Part shown: positions 23,601 to 30,726 of the stretch, piece by piece
How positions within the stretch are numbered: position 1 is the first letter of the stretch
Layout: each line of letters starts with the position of its first letter
Virus record (IMG/VR): IMGVR_UViG_3300027903_000009
Span: 1-43,803 of that record
DNA from: a virus
DNA: 43,803 nt
Direction: 5' to 3' (one strand)
Notes under the pieces: generated by a model
Told to the model about the DNA's origin: nothing
The model's database searches: none
The model's input: only the letters and a program-made list of their open reading frames with translations
Translations under genes and position numbers: made by a program

Positions 23601-23974
23601 TTCGCCATCGCGAAGTCCATCCAGCGCGACGTCGGCGTGTACGGGAGGACCTGCAGCGTGCGCGTCGTCTGGCTCATCCGGTACAGGTGGCCGTTGCCAC
23701 CGCCGCTGTCCACCGCCGCGTAGAGCTTGTTGCCACTCGCGTGGTAGTGCTTCCCGAGCGAGTGCGGCGGCTCGAGCAGCTGCGCCTGCGAGGCGTCGCG
23801 CGAGCCGGGGCGAACGCTGCCCGCGCGCGAGGGACGCCAGAGTTCGTTGTCGGCGGACTTGAGGAAGTTGGGCGGCACGCCCTTCTTCAGCCCCACGGGC
23901 GAAATGCGACCGACGACTCCCCGGGAGAAGTCGTCGTGCAGGGTGCGGACCTCGATCGCGTCGTAGCGCGGCAT
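20639..23974 (-). CDS. Tail nozzle (tail tubular B / gp10-like) with inserted seven-repeat propeller
   Basis: A 1111-residue protein. Residues 1-505 resemble the nozzle or stabilisation proteins of T7- and P22-like phages: RTLHDDFSRGVVGRISP start, PSRAGSVRPGS, MDFAMANGLIVGCQ, FHRGRLVGWRGSNLYLSQP, VRQGERLVIGKRTSVW, LAYDLRHGNWSHHTEW. The usual nozzle C-terminus is found at 975-1111 (KSHFYDDGLPEYEKTYERIE and on). Between them, about 510-970, seven DGxGG-type repeats occur near 559, 622, 675, 733, 780, 844 and 904, each followed by a strand and several by QR-x-x-x-x-G-x-x-W; this is the pattern of a seven-bladed beta-propeller. It probably projects from the tail and may contact the host surface. 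Confidence 0.75.
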   Translation of the reverse strand: MPRYDAIEVRTLHDDFSRGVVGRISPVGLKKGVPPNFLKSADNELWRPSRAGSVRPGSRDASQAQLLEPPHSLGKHYHASGNKLYAAVDSGGGNGHLYRMSQTTRTLQVLPYTPTSRWMDFAMANGLIVGCQLGGLQPPIFYGPTNTADTWLSLVIPKPTVAPTFNANSAGGALTVTKDYFYRHRYRFGNGSTLSGPVSAARQVVAASGNYTINLVIPVYAGARTDYVGWILERTKANGSAAGPWYIVKPDGTASTYTDGASDASLFGEADETIHGEPVVMDGTIFHRGRLVGWRGSNLYLSQPVVGDESTGICNWIGDLIYPVGKDDGDEIQDVVRQGERLVIGKRTSVWTFDGDDVDSFRLLVRYEGAGFAGPRAAVSLGGTIFFAAGDGRLFVMRGVSVDPIGADEVGDYLLKMDTGRDAEIVAVNYLGDFILFWYVPQGHSVPDEFLAYDLRHGNWSHHTEWCAVDALVQKDRVDFNGATLLLADPRQFPAANSGAVALNPSFTAFTDFHAGTFYQAFVQKLSAAGALLWGGGVQVSQTATNSFQPSPFVLSTDDDGGCFVVVLDYQGSGTSPSTLIANRLDANGVRQWNAGALGLNGFGTVLNALTTAKADHQAVSDGDGGIIACWTDLRAGTTQIYIQRINKFGAAVWTANGIRAFSATSSEATPSIVADGAGGCYVSADVTIVGLTSRRVIRIDSLGAVVAGFPVDALPAVTSYAPNRGNRVMADGLGSMLVAGDQGGTLRAQSISSGGAKQWNGGTSTLIASGAADSAFCPDGYGGMYALWRVDSGSNHTLYLQRVLSSGLAKFASPMTIFSDTDANVGQPSLSRGIPINCALVPDGSGGVTILWSLQRHISAGITNNALVCARHVSAAGSLEWTSPYALVANTADDDFFIGACTDGSGGALVSIVVPTKGLSVARVNTDGSVRWLTATQGTVGLTLGWAHVVFTNTPDSEYPAAALAGFHVWSAMRGTTDFADFNGDNGIKVPIRLKSHFYDDGLPEYEKTYERIEVIVNRGKGTIVVTIETDTGEIATLTLTATSGAPKYNSGVKYNSGEKYGKSGASHAFSGIERGVSGNAAAVTISGNLEDMEIGGFILDSYALPKKEK

Positions 23975-24654
23975 CAGCGCATCCCCACGGTCCAGTCCTC
24001 ACCGCCCGGCGGGCGGATCGAGGAGCGGCGGTCGTCGCTGCGGTCCTCGAACTTCTCGCGCTCGGCTTCGATTTCATCGACCCATCGCTTCCAGTCGTCC
24101 ATCGCGGCCGCGCGCTCGCGCCCGGTGAGCCGCGCGAGGATCTGCATGCCTTCCTGCACCGCGTCGCGCATGCTGTCGGGCAGTTCCATGAGCGTCGCGC
24201 TCGTCTCGGTCACGACTTCCTGGGGCAAGTGCCAAGTGGTGACGATGCCGCCGTCGTCGACGTCAGCGACCGGAGCGTCCAAGAGCTCGAACCAGTTCGC
24301 GCGCGCGTGGTAGCCCCATACCTGCGAGGAGGGCCGGTAGCCGTCGGTCGCGTTGCGCCACTCGTCGCGGAACCGTTCGCGGAGCCAGTAGTAATCGCCG
24401 AGCGAGGAGGGCTGCGCGACCTGCGAGATCCGGATGCCGCTGATCTGGATGTTGTCATCGGGGTAGTAGTAGCGCGGCTCGTTCGCCTGCAGGTTGAAGT
24501 AGTAATCCGTCTCGAGGCAGCGCAGCCCGCGCGCGAGCTTGCGCTGGGCGCGGTTGTAGAATCCGAGCATGGCGGGGCGCTTCGTGCTCTTGCCGTTGGG
24601 GTCCCCGATTTCGTACAGGGCCGCGCTGATGATGTCGCCGACGGGCGTGCTCAT
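23974..24654 (-). CDS. Tail adaptor / head-to-tail connector (gp11-like)
   Basis: A 226-residue protein: VGDIISAALYEIGDPNGKST at the start, a helix with FYNRAQRKLARGL, DYYFNLQANEPRYYYP, and a C-terminal helix (DDWKRWVDEIEAEREKFEDR). This is the layout of the adaptor proteins of podoviruses (T7 gp11 class), which link the portal to the nozzle. It precedes the nozzle gene with a TGATG overlap. ATG 24654 follows GGAGG. Confidence 0.65.
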   Translation of the reverse strand: MSTPVGDIISAALYEIGDPNGKSTKRPAMLGFYNRAQRKLARGLRCLETDYYFNLQANEPRYYYPDDNIQISGIRISQVAQPSSLGDYYWLRERFRDEWRNATDGYRPSSQVWGYHARANWFELLDAPVADVDDGGIVTTWHLPQEVVTETSATLMELPDSMRDAVQEGMQILARLTGRERAAAMDDWKRWVDEIEAEREKFEDRSDDRRSSIRPPGGEDWTVGMR

Positions 24655-26504
24655 GTCGATCCGGCTCCTCCGCCCTGGTGGAATCCGCCCCCGGCCCCGC
24701 TGCCCGGGTGGTAACCGCTGCCGGCGCCCTCGCCGGAGTGAAAGCCACCGCTGGCCTGATCGCCCGGCCGGAAACCGCCGCCGGTGCCGGCGCCGAGCCG
24801 GTAGACGGGCGAGCCGACCCCCGCCCTACGGTACAGGGTTTGCAGGAGCCACCGGAAGGAACGCTGGACCGATCCGTGCGGCGGCGCTCCGTAGAGCAGC
24901 GGCGCCGCCGGCTGTGGATTGAACCAGTCGGCCGTGAGCGTCCAGTCCTGGTCGGGGAAGTCGAGGTCGGTCGGCACCTCGAGCGGATCGCCCAGCACCC
25001 CGAGCACCTCGGAGCCAGCGACGCGCGTGCCGGCGCCCTCGTTGAACGGCCAGACGATGTTGTGGTTCTCGGTCGTGATGCACAGCCCCAGGATCGCGCA
25101 CGCGCAGTGTGTCCGCGCCTCTGGCCCGTTGAACGCCATCACGCGGCACACCTTGTCGGCCTCCGAGAACATGCCGTCGGCCCCGGAGGTGTTCACGACG
25201 TCGTCGGCCGCGACCACGGCGCCATCGACCGAGAGCGCGCGCGACTCGCCGAAGAAGGCCATCTGGTACTGGCGGAACTGCCCGTCGGCCACCGCCACGC
25301 CGGGCGCCGAGAAGATGAGCCCGCGGTGGCGCGTCAGGCCGCACACGCGCAAGTCGGGCGTCACGCCGATCGCGAAGAGCTCGGCGCCGTCGACCTCGTG
25401 GAAGTTGGCGAGCCAGTGTGTCTCGGTGTCGGAGTCGAGCCGGTGCGGTGCCTCATAGAGCGCCGCGAGCACGGTCATCGACTGCTCGCCGCCGCCGGCC
25501 AGGTTGGTCAACGTACCGGGGTTCTGCATCCACAGCGCGAAGTAGGGATCGCCGTAACTGCGGATGCCGATGCTCGCGGCACGCGTGACCTGCGCCGGGG
25601 TGAGCGGCGTCGCGGCGACCGTCTCGGTGCCCGCCGCGGGGAAGCCGATGCGGTTGGCGACCGCGGGCTCGAGCAGCGTGAGGGCGATCGCCGCGAGCGA
25701 GGCGGCGGCGCTGCTCGCCGGCACGGAGATCGTCGGGTCAATCGCCGTGATCGTGATCGCCTCCAGCGGCGCGGCGACCGAGACGGCGCCCGGCGTCACC
25801 GTGGGGGTGAGCAGCGAGATCGTCGCCGTGAGCGGAGCGGGCTGCGCGGGCAGCGCGGCCTTGAACGTGACGATCGCGGCTGTCCATGCCCGCGAAGTGA
25901 TCCCGGTCGCGGCCGCGGCGTAGGCGCCGGTCGCCGAGACGACGCGATACCCTTCCGCCAGCGTGCCGTTCGTGGTCGCGGGCCCGCCCGTGGTGCCGTC
26001 GCGCTGCCCCGTAGTGAAGCTGCCGGCCCACGTCGGGCCGGTGTCCCCGGAAGGGCCCTCGGTGGCGATGAAGCCGAGCAGCAGTTCGTCGGCCTGCGAG
26101 GTCGTCGCCGTATTACCGGAGGACGGCGTCGTGCCGGTGCCCGAAGCGTTGGCGGTCTGATCCTGCGGAGCGACGGCGCAGCCGACGACCTCGACCGCGA
26201 TCATGCTCACGTAGGTCGCGACACCCGAGAGCGTCCAGTCCTCGGTGACGACGTCGTGGGTTCCGGCCGAGACGTTGTCGAGCCGGTAGACCTCGAGCTC
26301 TCCGCCAGAGCCGACGGTGCCGCTGAAGACGAGCACCATCGGCACGCCGCCCCACGTGGGATTGGCCGCGTCGCCGGCGAACTGATCGAACTCGATGCCG
26401 ACCACGAGGCACGAGCCGGCGGCGCACGTGACGCCGGGAAGGGTAGCCTGGGTGATGGCCCCCTTCTGGTGCATCGTGCCGCGCGCCGTCCGGGTGATCG
26501 ACAC
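24651..26504 (-). CDS. Tail fibre or receptor-binding-type structural protein
   Basis: A 617-residue protein. About 10-215 is a beta-rich domain (PGVTCAAGSCLVVGIEFDQF, TWGGVPMVLVFS) of a type seen in phage surface proteins; 215-280 is a Ser/Ala/Thr/Pro-rich spacer with repeated strands; 300-500 resembles a concanavalin-like lectin domain (MTVLAALYEAPHRLDSDTE, RQYQMAFFGESRALSVDGAV, WPFNEGAGTRV). The last 43 residues are four ten-residue Gly/His repeats. GTG 26504 has GAGGTAG upstream. Location between capsid-side genes and the adaptor is unusual for a fibre but consistent with a head or neck decoration. Confidence 0.55.
   Translation of the reverse strand: MSITRTARGTMHQKGAITQATLPGVTCAAGSCLVVGIEFDQFAGDAANPTWGGVPMVLVFSGTVGSGGELEVYRLDNVSAGTHDVVTEDWTLSGVATYVSMIAVEVVGCAVAPQDQTANASGTGTTPSSGNTATTSQADELLLGFIATEGPSGDTGPTWAGSFTTGQRDGTTGGPATTNGTLAEGYRVVSATGAYAAAATGITSRAWTAAIVTFKAALPAQPAPLTATISLLTPTVTPGAVSVAAPLEAITITAIDPTISVPASSAAASLAAIALTLLEPAVANRIGFPAAGTETVAATPLTPAQVTRAASIGIRSYGDPYFALWMQNPGTLTNLAGGGEQSMTVLAALYEAPHRLDSDTETHWLANFHEVDGAELFAIGVTPDLRVCGLTRHRGLIFSAPGVAVADGQFRQYQMAFFGESRALSVDGAVVAADDVVNTSGADGMFSEADKVCRVMAFNGPEARTHCACAILGLCITTENHNIVWPFNEGAGTRVAGSEVLGVLGDPLEVPTDLDFPDQDWTLTADWFNPQPAAPLLYGAPPHGSVQRSFRWLLQTLYRRAGVGSPVYRLGAGTGGGFRPGDQASGGFHSGEGAGSGYHPGSGAGGGFHQGGGAGST
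24654..24782 (-). repeat. Four 10-residue repeats at the fibre protein C-terminus
   Basis: GGGFRPGDQA, SGGFHSGEGA, GSGYHPGSGA and GGGFHQGGGA follow one another (about 30 bases each), then GST. Consensus x-G-G-F/Y-H/R-x-G-x-x-A. Confidence 0.75.
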
Positions 26505-26512
26505 GAGCTACC

Positions 26513-26953
26513 TCACGCGGCCTTGAGGATCCCCGCGACGTTCCACGACACCGTCAGGTCGCCGCCGTTCGTCGTGATCGCCACCGAGAACTGGAAGACC
26601 GCGATGATCGGCGAGTCGGTGTCGTCGTTCACGGGCTTGTACAGCACGAGCGCCGCGGCCGTGCCGGCGCTGATGCCCGTCCACACCAGGTCGTCGGCGT
26701 CGAGGTAGGCCAGGTCGTTCACGTTGTCCTGCGTCACCGTCTTGCTCGCGAGCGCCTTGCGGCCCGAGCCGGCGAAGCCGCCGGCGTATCCGGTGCCCGA
26801 GAGCTCGCTCGCCGTGTACGTGCTGACGAAGTTGTCGTCGGCGTTCGGCGTGTGCGCGCTCGTGACCAGCATGGCCTTGATGCCGTCGGTGTCGAGGTCG
26901 ACGCCGCCCGAGAGCAGCAGCGCCTTGATCTTGTTCGAGACGACTGAGGACAC
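26513..26953 (-). CDS. Phage structural protein (146 aa)
   Basis: GTG 26953 follows AGGAGG. VDLDTDGIKAMLVTSAHTPN, then FVSTYTASELSGTGYAGG and a beta-rich end (GGDLTVSWN) match a small structural family I have seen in many tailed phages (a protein with K-x-M-L-x-T-x-x-x-T-P-x-x-D near the N-terminus), role unknown, often near head-completion or fibre genes. Confidence 0.6.
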   Translation of the reverse strand: MSSVVSNKIKALLLSGGVDLDTDGIKAMLVTSAHTPNADDNFVSTYTASELSGTGYAGGFAGSGRKALASKTVTQDNVNDLAYLDADDLVWTGISAGTAAALVLYKPVNDDTDSPIIAVFQFSVAITTNGGDLTVSWNVAGILKAA

Positions 26954-26962
26954 AGCGGCCTC

Positions 26963-27430
26963 CTAGAGCGGATCGGTGCGCTTGCCCGTGGCGTCTTCGT
27001 CGGGCCCGGGGAACGAGAAGACCGTGATGAGCCGCATGAACAAGCCCTGCATGGAGGCGACCGCGATCACGTAGCGGAATCGGATGTACTCCGAGGCGAT
27101 CCCCGCCGCCGCGCCGTTGCTGTAGACGGTGACGTACTGCCACGCGCCCGCGTTGTTCGGCACGACCGCGCTGGAGAAAGCGTTCGAGATCCCGAACGCG
27201 CCCTGCGTCGTATCCTCGTTCGCCGTGTCGCCGCCCGCGCCGTCGAGCCGTTGCTCCTCGGTGGCGCCGGCGAAGACCTGGAGCGTGCTGCCGCCCCCCG
27301 TGTTGCCCGGCGCGAGCACCGCCAGGACCACGCGCTCGGCTCCGCGTGCCGGCGTCGTGCGCGTCCAGTACGTGCCGACCGGGACGGGCGCTTCGCCCTG
27401 CCGGAGCCACTGCGTCAGCCTCCGCTTCAT
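26963..27430 (-). CDS. Hypothetical structural protein (155 aa)
   Basis: ATG 27430 starts a basic segment (MKRRLTQWLRQG) followed by a beta-rich body (ERVVLAVLAPGNTGGGSTLQ, FRYVIAVASMQGLFMRLITV). Lies between the capsid gene group and the fibre gene. Not recognised; a minor head or neck protein is plausible. Confidence 0.55.
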   Translation of the reverse strand: MKRRLTQWLRQGEAPVPVGTYWTRTTPARGAERVVLAVLAPGNTGGGSTLQVFAGATEEQRLDGAGGDTANEDTTQGAFGISNAFSSAVVPNNAGAWQYVTVYSNGAAAGIASEYIRFRYVIAVASMQGLFMRLITVFSFPGPDEDATGKRTDPL

Positions 27431-27449
27431 GTCGACCTCGTGACGAGCG

Positions 27450-27471
27450 GGCGGGGGCCGGAGCCCCCGCC
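27450..27471. other. GC-rich hairpin between capsid and tail genes
   Basis: GGCGGGGGC (27450-27458) and GCCCCCGCC (27463-27471) with a CGGA loop, 18 bases after the stop of the capsid-side gene. No T-tract on either strand. May act as a partial terminator or mRNA 3' stabiliser that keeps capsid mRNA more abundant than tail mRNA. Confidence 0.6.
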
Positions 27472-27488
27472 GCGCGCGCGGTTTCGGG

Positions 27489-28022
27489 TTACGTGCTCGA
27501 GCAGTGGACGAGCGTGCCGACCGTGTAGAAGCCGGTCGATCCGATCTGCGCCGCCGCCTTGATGCAGTTGCCGACGACGAGGCCCCATGCGGGAGCCGTG
27601 GCCGCCTTGGTGGTTGCGACCGCGAGTTGGCCGGCCGTGGCCGAAGCCATGACCGCGTCGCCCACGGCGATCGCGGCGCTCGTGCAGCGCGCCGCGACGA
27701 GCGAGCCGGGACCAGCGACGAGCCCGCGCCCGCCCGCCTTGATGGTCTGGACCGCGATGCCGGCCCAGCCCTTCGCGCCGGAGGTGCACTGCTTGCCGGT
27801 GATGACGTTGACGTCCGGATCCGACGTGCCCGGGTTCTGGTCGCGGCCGATCACCACCGTCGTATCGAAGACCACGCCCTCGCCCGAGTTGATGGTCGTC
27901 GATGCCTCGGCGCTCGTCACCAGGTAGGGGATGCCGATGATGGCGGTTCCCGACCAGAAGATCGTGCCGTCGGCGCCGCGGATCTGATACTGCTGCTCGT
28001 AGTTCGTGTAGTTGACGTGCAC
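27489..28022 (-). CDS. Putative capsid decoration or head protein
   Basis: A 177-residue protein directly downstream of the major capsid gene, with a GAGGAGGTG site before GTG 28022. Beta-rich with many Gly/Ala/Thr (DTTVVIGRDQNPGTSDPDV; VAARCTSAAIAVGDAVMASA; PAWGLVVGNCIKAA). The last half resembles decoration proteins that present a small beta-barrel (AIAVGDAV...). Position and composition suggest a decoration or stabilising protein; not proven. Confidence 0.55.
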   Translation of the reverse strand: MHVNYTNYEQQYQIRGADGTIFWSGTAIIGIPYLVTSAEASTTINSGEGVVFDTTVVIGRDQNPGTSDPDVNVITGKQCTSGAKGWAGIAVQTIKAGGRGLVAGPGSLVAARCTSAAIAVGDAVMASATAGQLAVATTKAATAPAWGLVVGNCIKAAAQIGSTGFYTVGTLVHCSST

Positions 28023-28050
28023 TGCGAATCACCTCCTCGAAGGGGCTGGT

Positions 28051-29121
28051 CTAGCTGCTGACCGCCGTGGAAACGCTGGAGATCACGCCGTTCGCCCGCG
28101 GCTCGATGACGATCATCTCGCCACGCCACAGGATGTACGCGGTGCGCGCGAGCTGGTTGTACGCCTTGCGGAAGTCCTCGAAGGCGAAGTTCGCGTCTTC
28201 GTGGACGTACAGGCGGACGGCGTCCTCGTTGATGAAGTAAATCTTCTCCACCTTCGCGGACGAGCGCGGCGCGCGTTCGTCGATGACCCACACGGCGGTC
28301 TTGTACTTCAGGTTGTCGTAGCCCGCCTCGGCCATCTTCGTGTCCTGCTGCGGGCGCATGTAGCGATCGTTGAGCGAGAGCGCGTTGTGGTAGCAGGTGA
28401 ACGAGCCCACGTTCGAGAGGATCAGCGTCGGCGACTTGCCCGACGCGAAGCGGATCCCCGCCCACATCTTGCCCAGCACGCGCATGACCTGGCCCGCGGT
28501 GAGCGGATCGAAGCCACCGCCGCCGCCAGCCGCGTCGGTGTACGCGGTCGCGTCACCGTTGTGCAGCCACCAGCCGTTGGTCGCCGTCGAGAGCCCCGGC
28601 GTGCCGGCGCGCGTGATGCCGCCGTACGACTGCGAGGTCAGCGAGTCGGGCGAACCCGCGGTGAAGTCCTTCATCGAGTACTGCAGGCCCGTCATGCGGC
28701 GCGGGTCGGAACCGTCATTGAAAAGATCGGTGCCGATCAGGTCGATCGAGGTCGTCTTGGCGATCTCGGCGAGCGTGTCGACGAGGCCCTTGACCATGTT
28801 CGGGCCCTGGACGGTCTTCTCGTCTTCCCACGTGACGGTGATGGGCACGACGGCGGTCTTCGGCGTGAAGACGGCCATCTGCAGCACTTCGCGCACGGTC
28901 GTGTCGATCAGTTCGGCGCCCGAGATCCACTGGCCGCCACCGCCAGCCGGCTTCCACGCCAGCGGCACCTGAATCGACCGGCCGCCGGCGAAGGACTTCT
29001 GACGCTCCTTCGCGCGGTAGAGGAACGCGTTGCTCTTGCTCCACTGGTCCTGGATGTTCTTGACGACGTAGTCGCCGACCAGCGTGTTGACGGTGTTCCA
29101 GGGGAACGAATAGGAACCCAC
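28051..29121 (-). CDS. Major capsid protein (HK97-type)
   Basis: A 356-residue protein following the scaffold gene. N-arm (VNTLVGDYVVKNIQDQWSKS), E-loop-like stretch (KSFAGGRSIQVPLAWK), then P-domain and A-domain features (TVTWEDEKTVQGPNMVKGL; IRFASGKSPTLILSNVGSFT; IYFINEDAVRLYVHEDANFA) and a late YILWRGEMIVIEPRANGVI. The order scaffold, capsid and the length (300-400) are standard. GGGAGGTG stands before GTG 29121. It assembles the procapsid shell with the portal and scaffold. Confidence 0.85.
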   Translation of the reverse strand: MGSYSFPWNTVNTLVGDYVVKNIQDQWSKSNAFLYRAKERQKSFAGGRSIQVPLAWKPAGGGGQWISGAELIDTTVREVLQMAVFTPKTAVVPITVTWEDEKTVQGPNMVKGLVDTLAEIAKTTSIDLIGTDLFNDGSDPRRMTGLQYSMKDFTAGSPDSLTSQSYGGITRAGTPGLSTATNGWWLHNGDATAYTDAAGGGGGFDPLTAGQVMRVLGKMWAGIRFASGKSPTLILSNVGSFTCYHNALSLNDRYMRPQQDTKMAEAGYDNLKYKTAVWVIDERAPRSSAKVEKIYFINEDAVRLYVHEDANFAFEDFRKAYNQLARTAYILWRGEMIVIEPRANGVISSVSTAVSS

Positions 29122-29160
29122 GGACGATCACCTCCCTGTGATGGCCGTGCGAGTGCGGGG

Positions 29161-30108
29161 CTATCGCGTGAAGTTCAGTTCGCGCAGTCCCCGGTCGACG
29201 GCCTGCTCCATTGTCTCGTTGGCCGGTACGGGCAGTTTCGTCGAGGGCGTACGGCCCCCAGCACTACCGGCGGGAATGGGCTGCGCTGCGGGCGGCTGGC
29301 CGGGAACGCGGGTCGTCCTGCGGCCGGCCCCGGGGGGCGGGCTCGCAGGCGTTTCGGCGTTCGGCGTAGCGCGCTTCACCATCCGAGGGAAGACCCTCCG
29401 GGTCAGTTCCTCGACGGTCAGTTCTGCCGCAGTGTTCGGGTGCTCTTCGGCGTACTTCGCAACCTCGTCCATCATCTTATCGGTGATCGGCAGTTCGCCG
29501 CGCGCCGTGATGGGCTTCTTCGTCGCGGGGTCGATCAGCTGCTTGCCGTCCTCGCCCAACTTGGGCACGTCGGCCTCGATCGCGAAGGTCTTCTGGACCT
29601 CGATCACGTGCTTCTCGACGGCGGCGATCGTGGCCTGGTCGTCGGCGGCAGCGAGGCGGTTCTCGATCGCGGCAAGCCGGCGCTCCTGCGCCTGGTGGCT
29701 CGCGAGCAGCGCCTTGCCCGACTCCTGCACCGCCGGGTCCTCGTGCTCGAGCAGTGCCTTGATCTCGGGCGGCACCACGGGCTCGGTCGGGACCTCGGGC
29801 GTCTTGGCCTCGGGCACCTTGATCTCGACGCCGGCGGCGCGCAGCGCCTCCACGGCGGCGGCCATCAGTTCGGGCGTGAGCGCGGGCGCGATGGCGGCCG
29901 GCGCGACGACCGGCTCTTCCTCGACGATCGGATCTTCGGCCGGCGGCGTCTCCTCGCCCGCGGGCGTCTCCTCGGCCGGGTCGATCGCCGGGTCAGCGGG
30001 CGTCTCGACGGGCTCGGGGTCCGGGCCCTCGTTCGCGAGTGAGGTCAGCGGTCCCGTGTCGGGCTGCGCGAGCAGCTTGTCGTACACCTCGTCCGGAATC
30101 ATCGACAT
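29161..30108 (-). CDS. Scaffolding protein
   Basis: A 315-residue acidic, low-complexity protein: residues 20-75 are Pro/Glu-rich, 76-190 hold long helices (PELMAAAVEALRAAGVEIK; HQAQERRLAAIENRLAAADD), and the C-terminus is basic with a final amphipathic helix (ETMEQAVDRGLRELNFTR) that could bind the capsid protein, as in P22 and similar scaffolds. Located directly upstream of the capsid gene. Confidence 0.75.
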   Translation of the reverse strand: MSMIPDEVYDKLLAQPDTGPLTSLANEGPDPEPVETPADPAIDPAEETPAGEETPPAEDPIVEEEPVVAPAAIAPALTPELMAAAVEALRAAGVEIKVPEAKTPEVPTEPVVPPEIKALLEHEDPAVQESGKALLASHQAQERRLAAIENRLAAADDQATIAAVEKHVIEVQKTFAIEADVPKLGEDGKQLIDPATKKPITARGELPITDKMMDEVAKYAEEHPNTAAELTVEELTRRVFPRMVKRATPNAETPASPPPGAGRRTTRVPGQPPAAQPIPAGSAGGRTPSTKLPVPANETMEQAVDRGLRELNFTR

Positions 30109-30117
30109 GCTGGCCTC

Positions 30118-30450
30118 CTAGAGCCCCATGTTCGCCGGGCTGGACCCCGGCGAGGTGCCGTAGTCCTGCTCCGGTCCGTTGAGCGAAGACACCGGCGGCG
30201 CCGCGCCCGGCTGGGGCGCCGGGGCGCCGGGCATGCCGGCGACGTCGCCTGTCTCCTGCGCGATCGTCGACTGGATCTCGACGAGCCCGTTCTTCAGGTA
30301 CTCGATCTCGTTGGGCTCGAGCGGGCGCGACTTCATCGTCGCCAGGATCGACTCGAGGCTCTGCTTGATGCTGGTCTGCGCGCGGTTGCCGGGCGCGGGC
30401 GCCATGAACTCCGGCGCGCGCTGCGCGGCGGGTCCCAAGCTCGGGCTCAT
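30118..30450 (-). CDS. Hypothetical protein (110 aa) between portal and scaffold
   Basis: ATG 30450 overlaps the preceding stop. The middle is a helix (TSIKQSLESILATMKSRPLE; EIEYLKNGLVEIQSTIAQET) flanked by Pro/Gly/Ala-rich tails. Probably a small head-assembly helper; not recognised. Confidence 0.6.
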   Translation of the reverse strand: MSPSLGPAAQRAPEFMAPAPGNRAQTSIKQSLESILATMKSRPLEPNEIEYLKNGLVEIQSTIAQETGDVAGMPGAPAPQPGAAPPVSSLNGPEQDYGTSPGSSPANMGL

Positions 30451-30716
30451 CGGCGGACGCCCATCGCGCTCATCTGCGCGGCAACGTGACGCTGCGCGGC
30501 CGGCGCGCTCTTGCGCCGGGACTTGCGCACCGAGGCGATCTTCTCGGCGACGCGGCGTGTGCCCGCGCGCTGCGGAAGGCCGGCCTGCTTGGTCGAAGCG
30601 TATTCGGTCAGTTGCTTCATGGTCATCCCCGGGGCGAAGCTCGCCTTCTGGCCCTGTCGCCGGCGCTCGAGCTCGGCGCCCGCGGCCTGCTGCTGCGCGA
30701 TCGACGTCGCTGGCAT
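30447..30716 (-). CDS. Hypothetical basic protein (89 aa)
   Basis: GAGAGGAGT precedes ATG 30716. Gln/Arg/Lys-rich (QQQAAGAELERRRQGQKA; EKIASVRKSRRKSAPAAQRH) with a central MTMKQLTEYASTKQAGLP. The positive charge suggests contact with DNA or the acidic scaffold. Unknown function. Confidence 0.6.
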   Translation of the reverse strand: MPATSIAQQQAAGAELERRRQGQKASFAPGMTMKQLTEYASTKQAGLPQRAGTRRVAEKIASVRKSRRKSAPAAQRHVAAQMSAMGVRR

Positions 30717-30726
30717 GGTACTCCTC

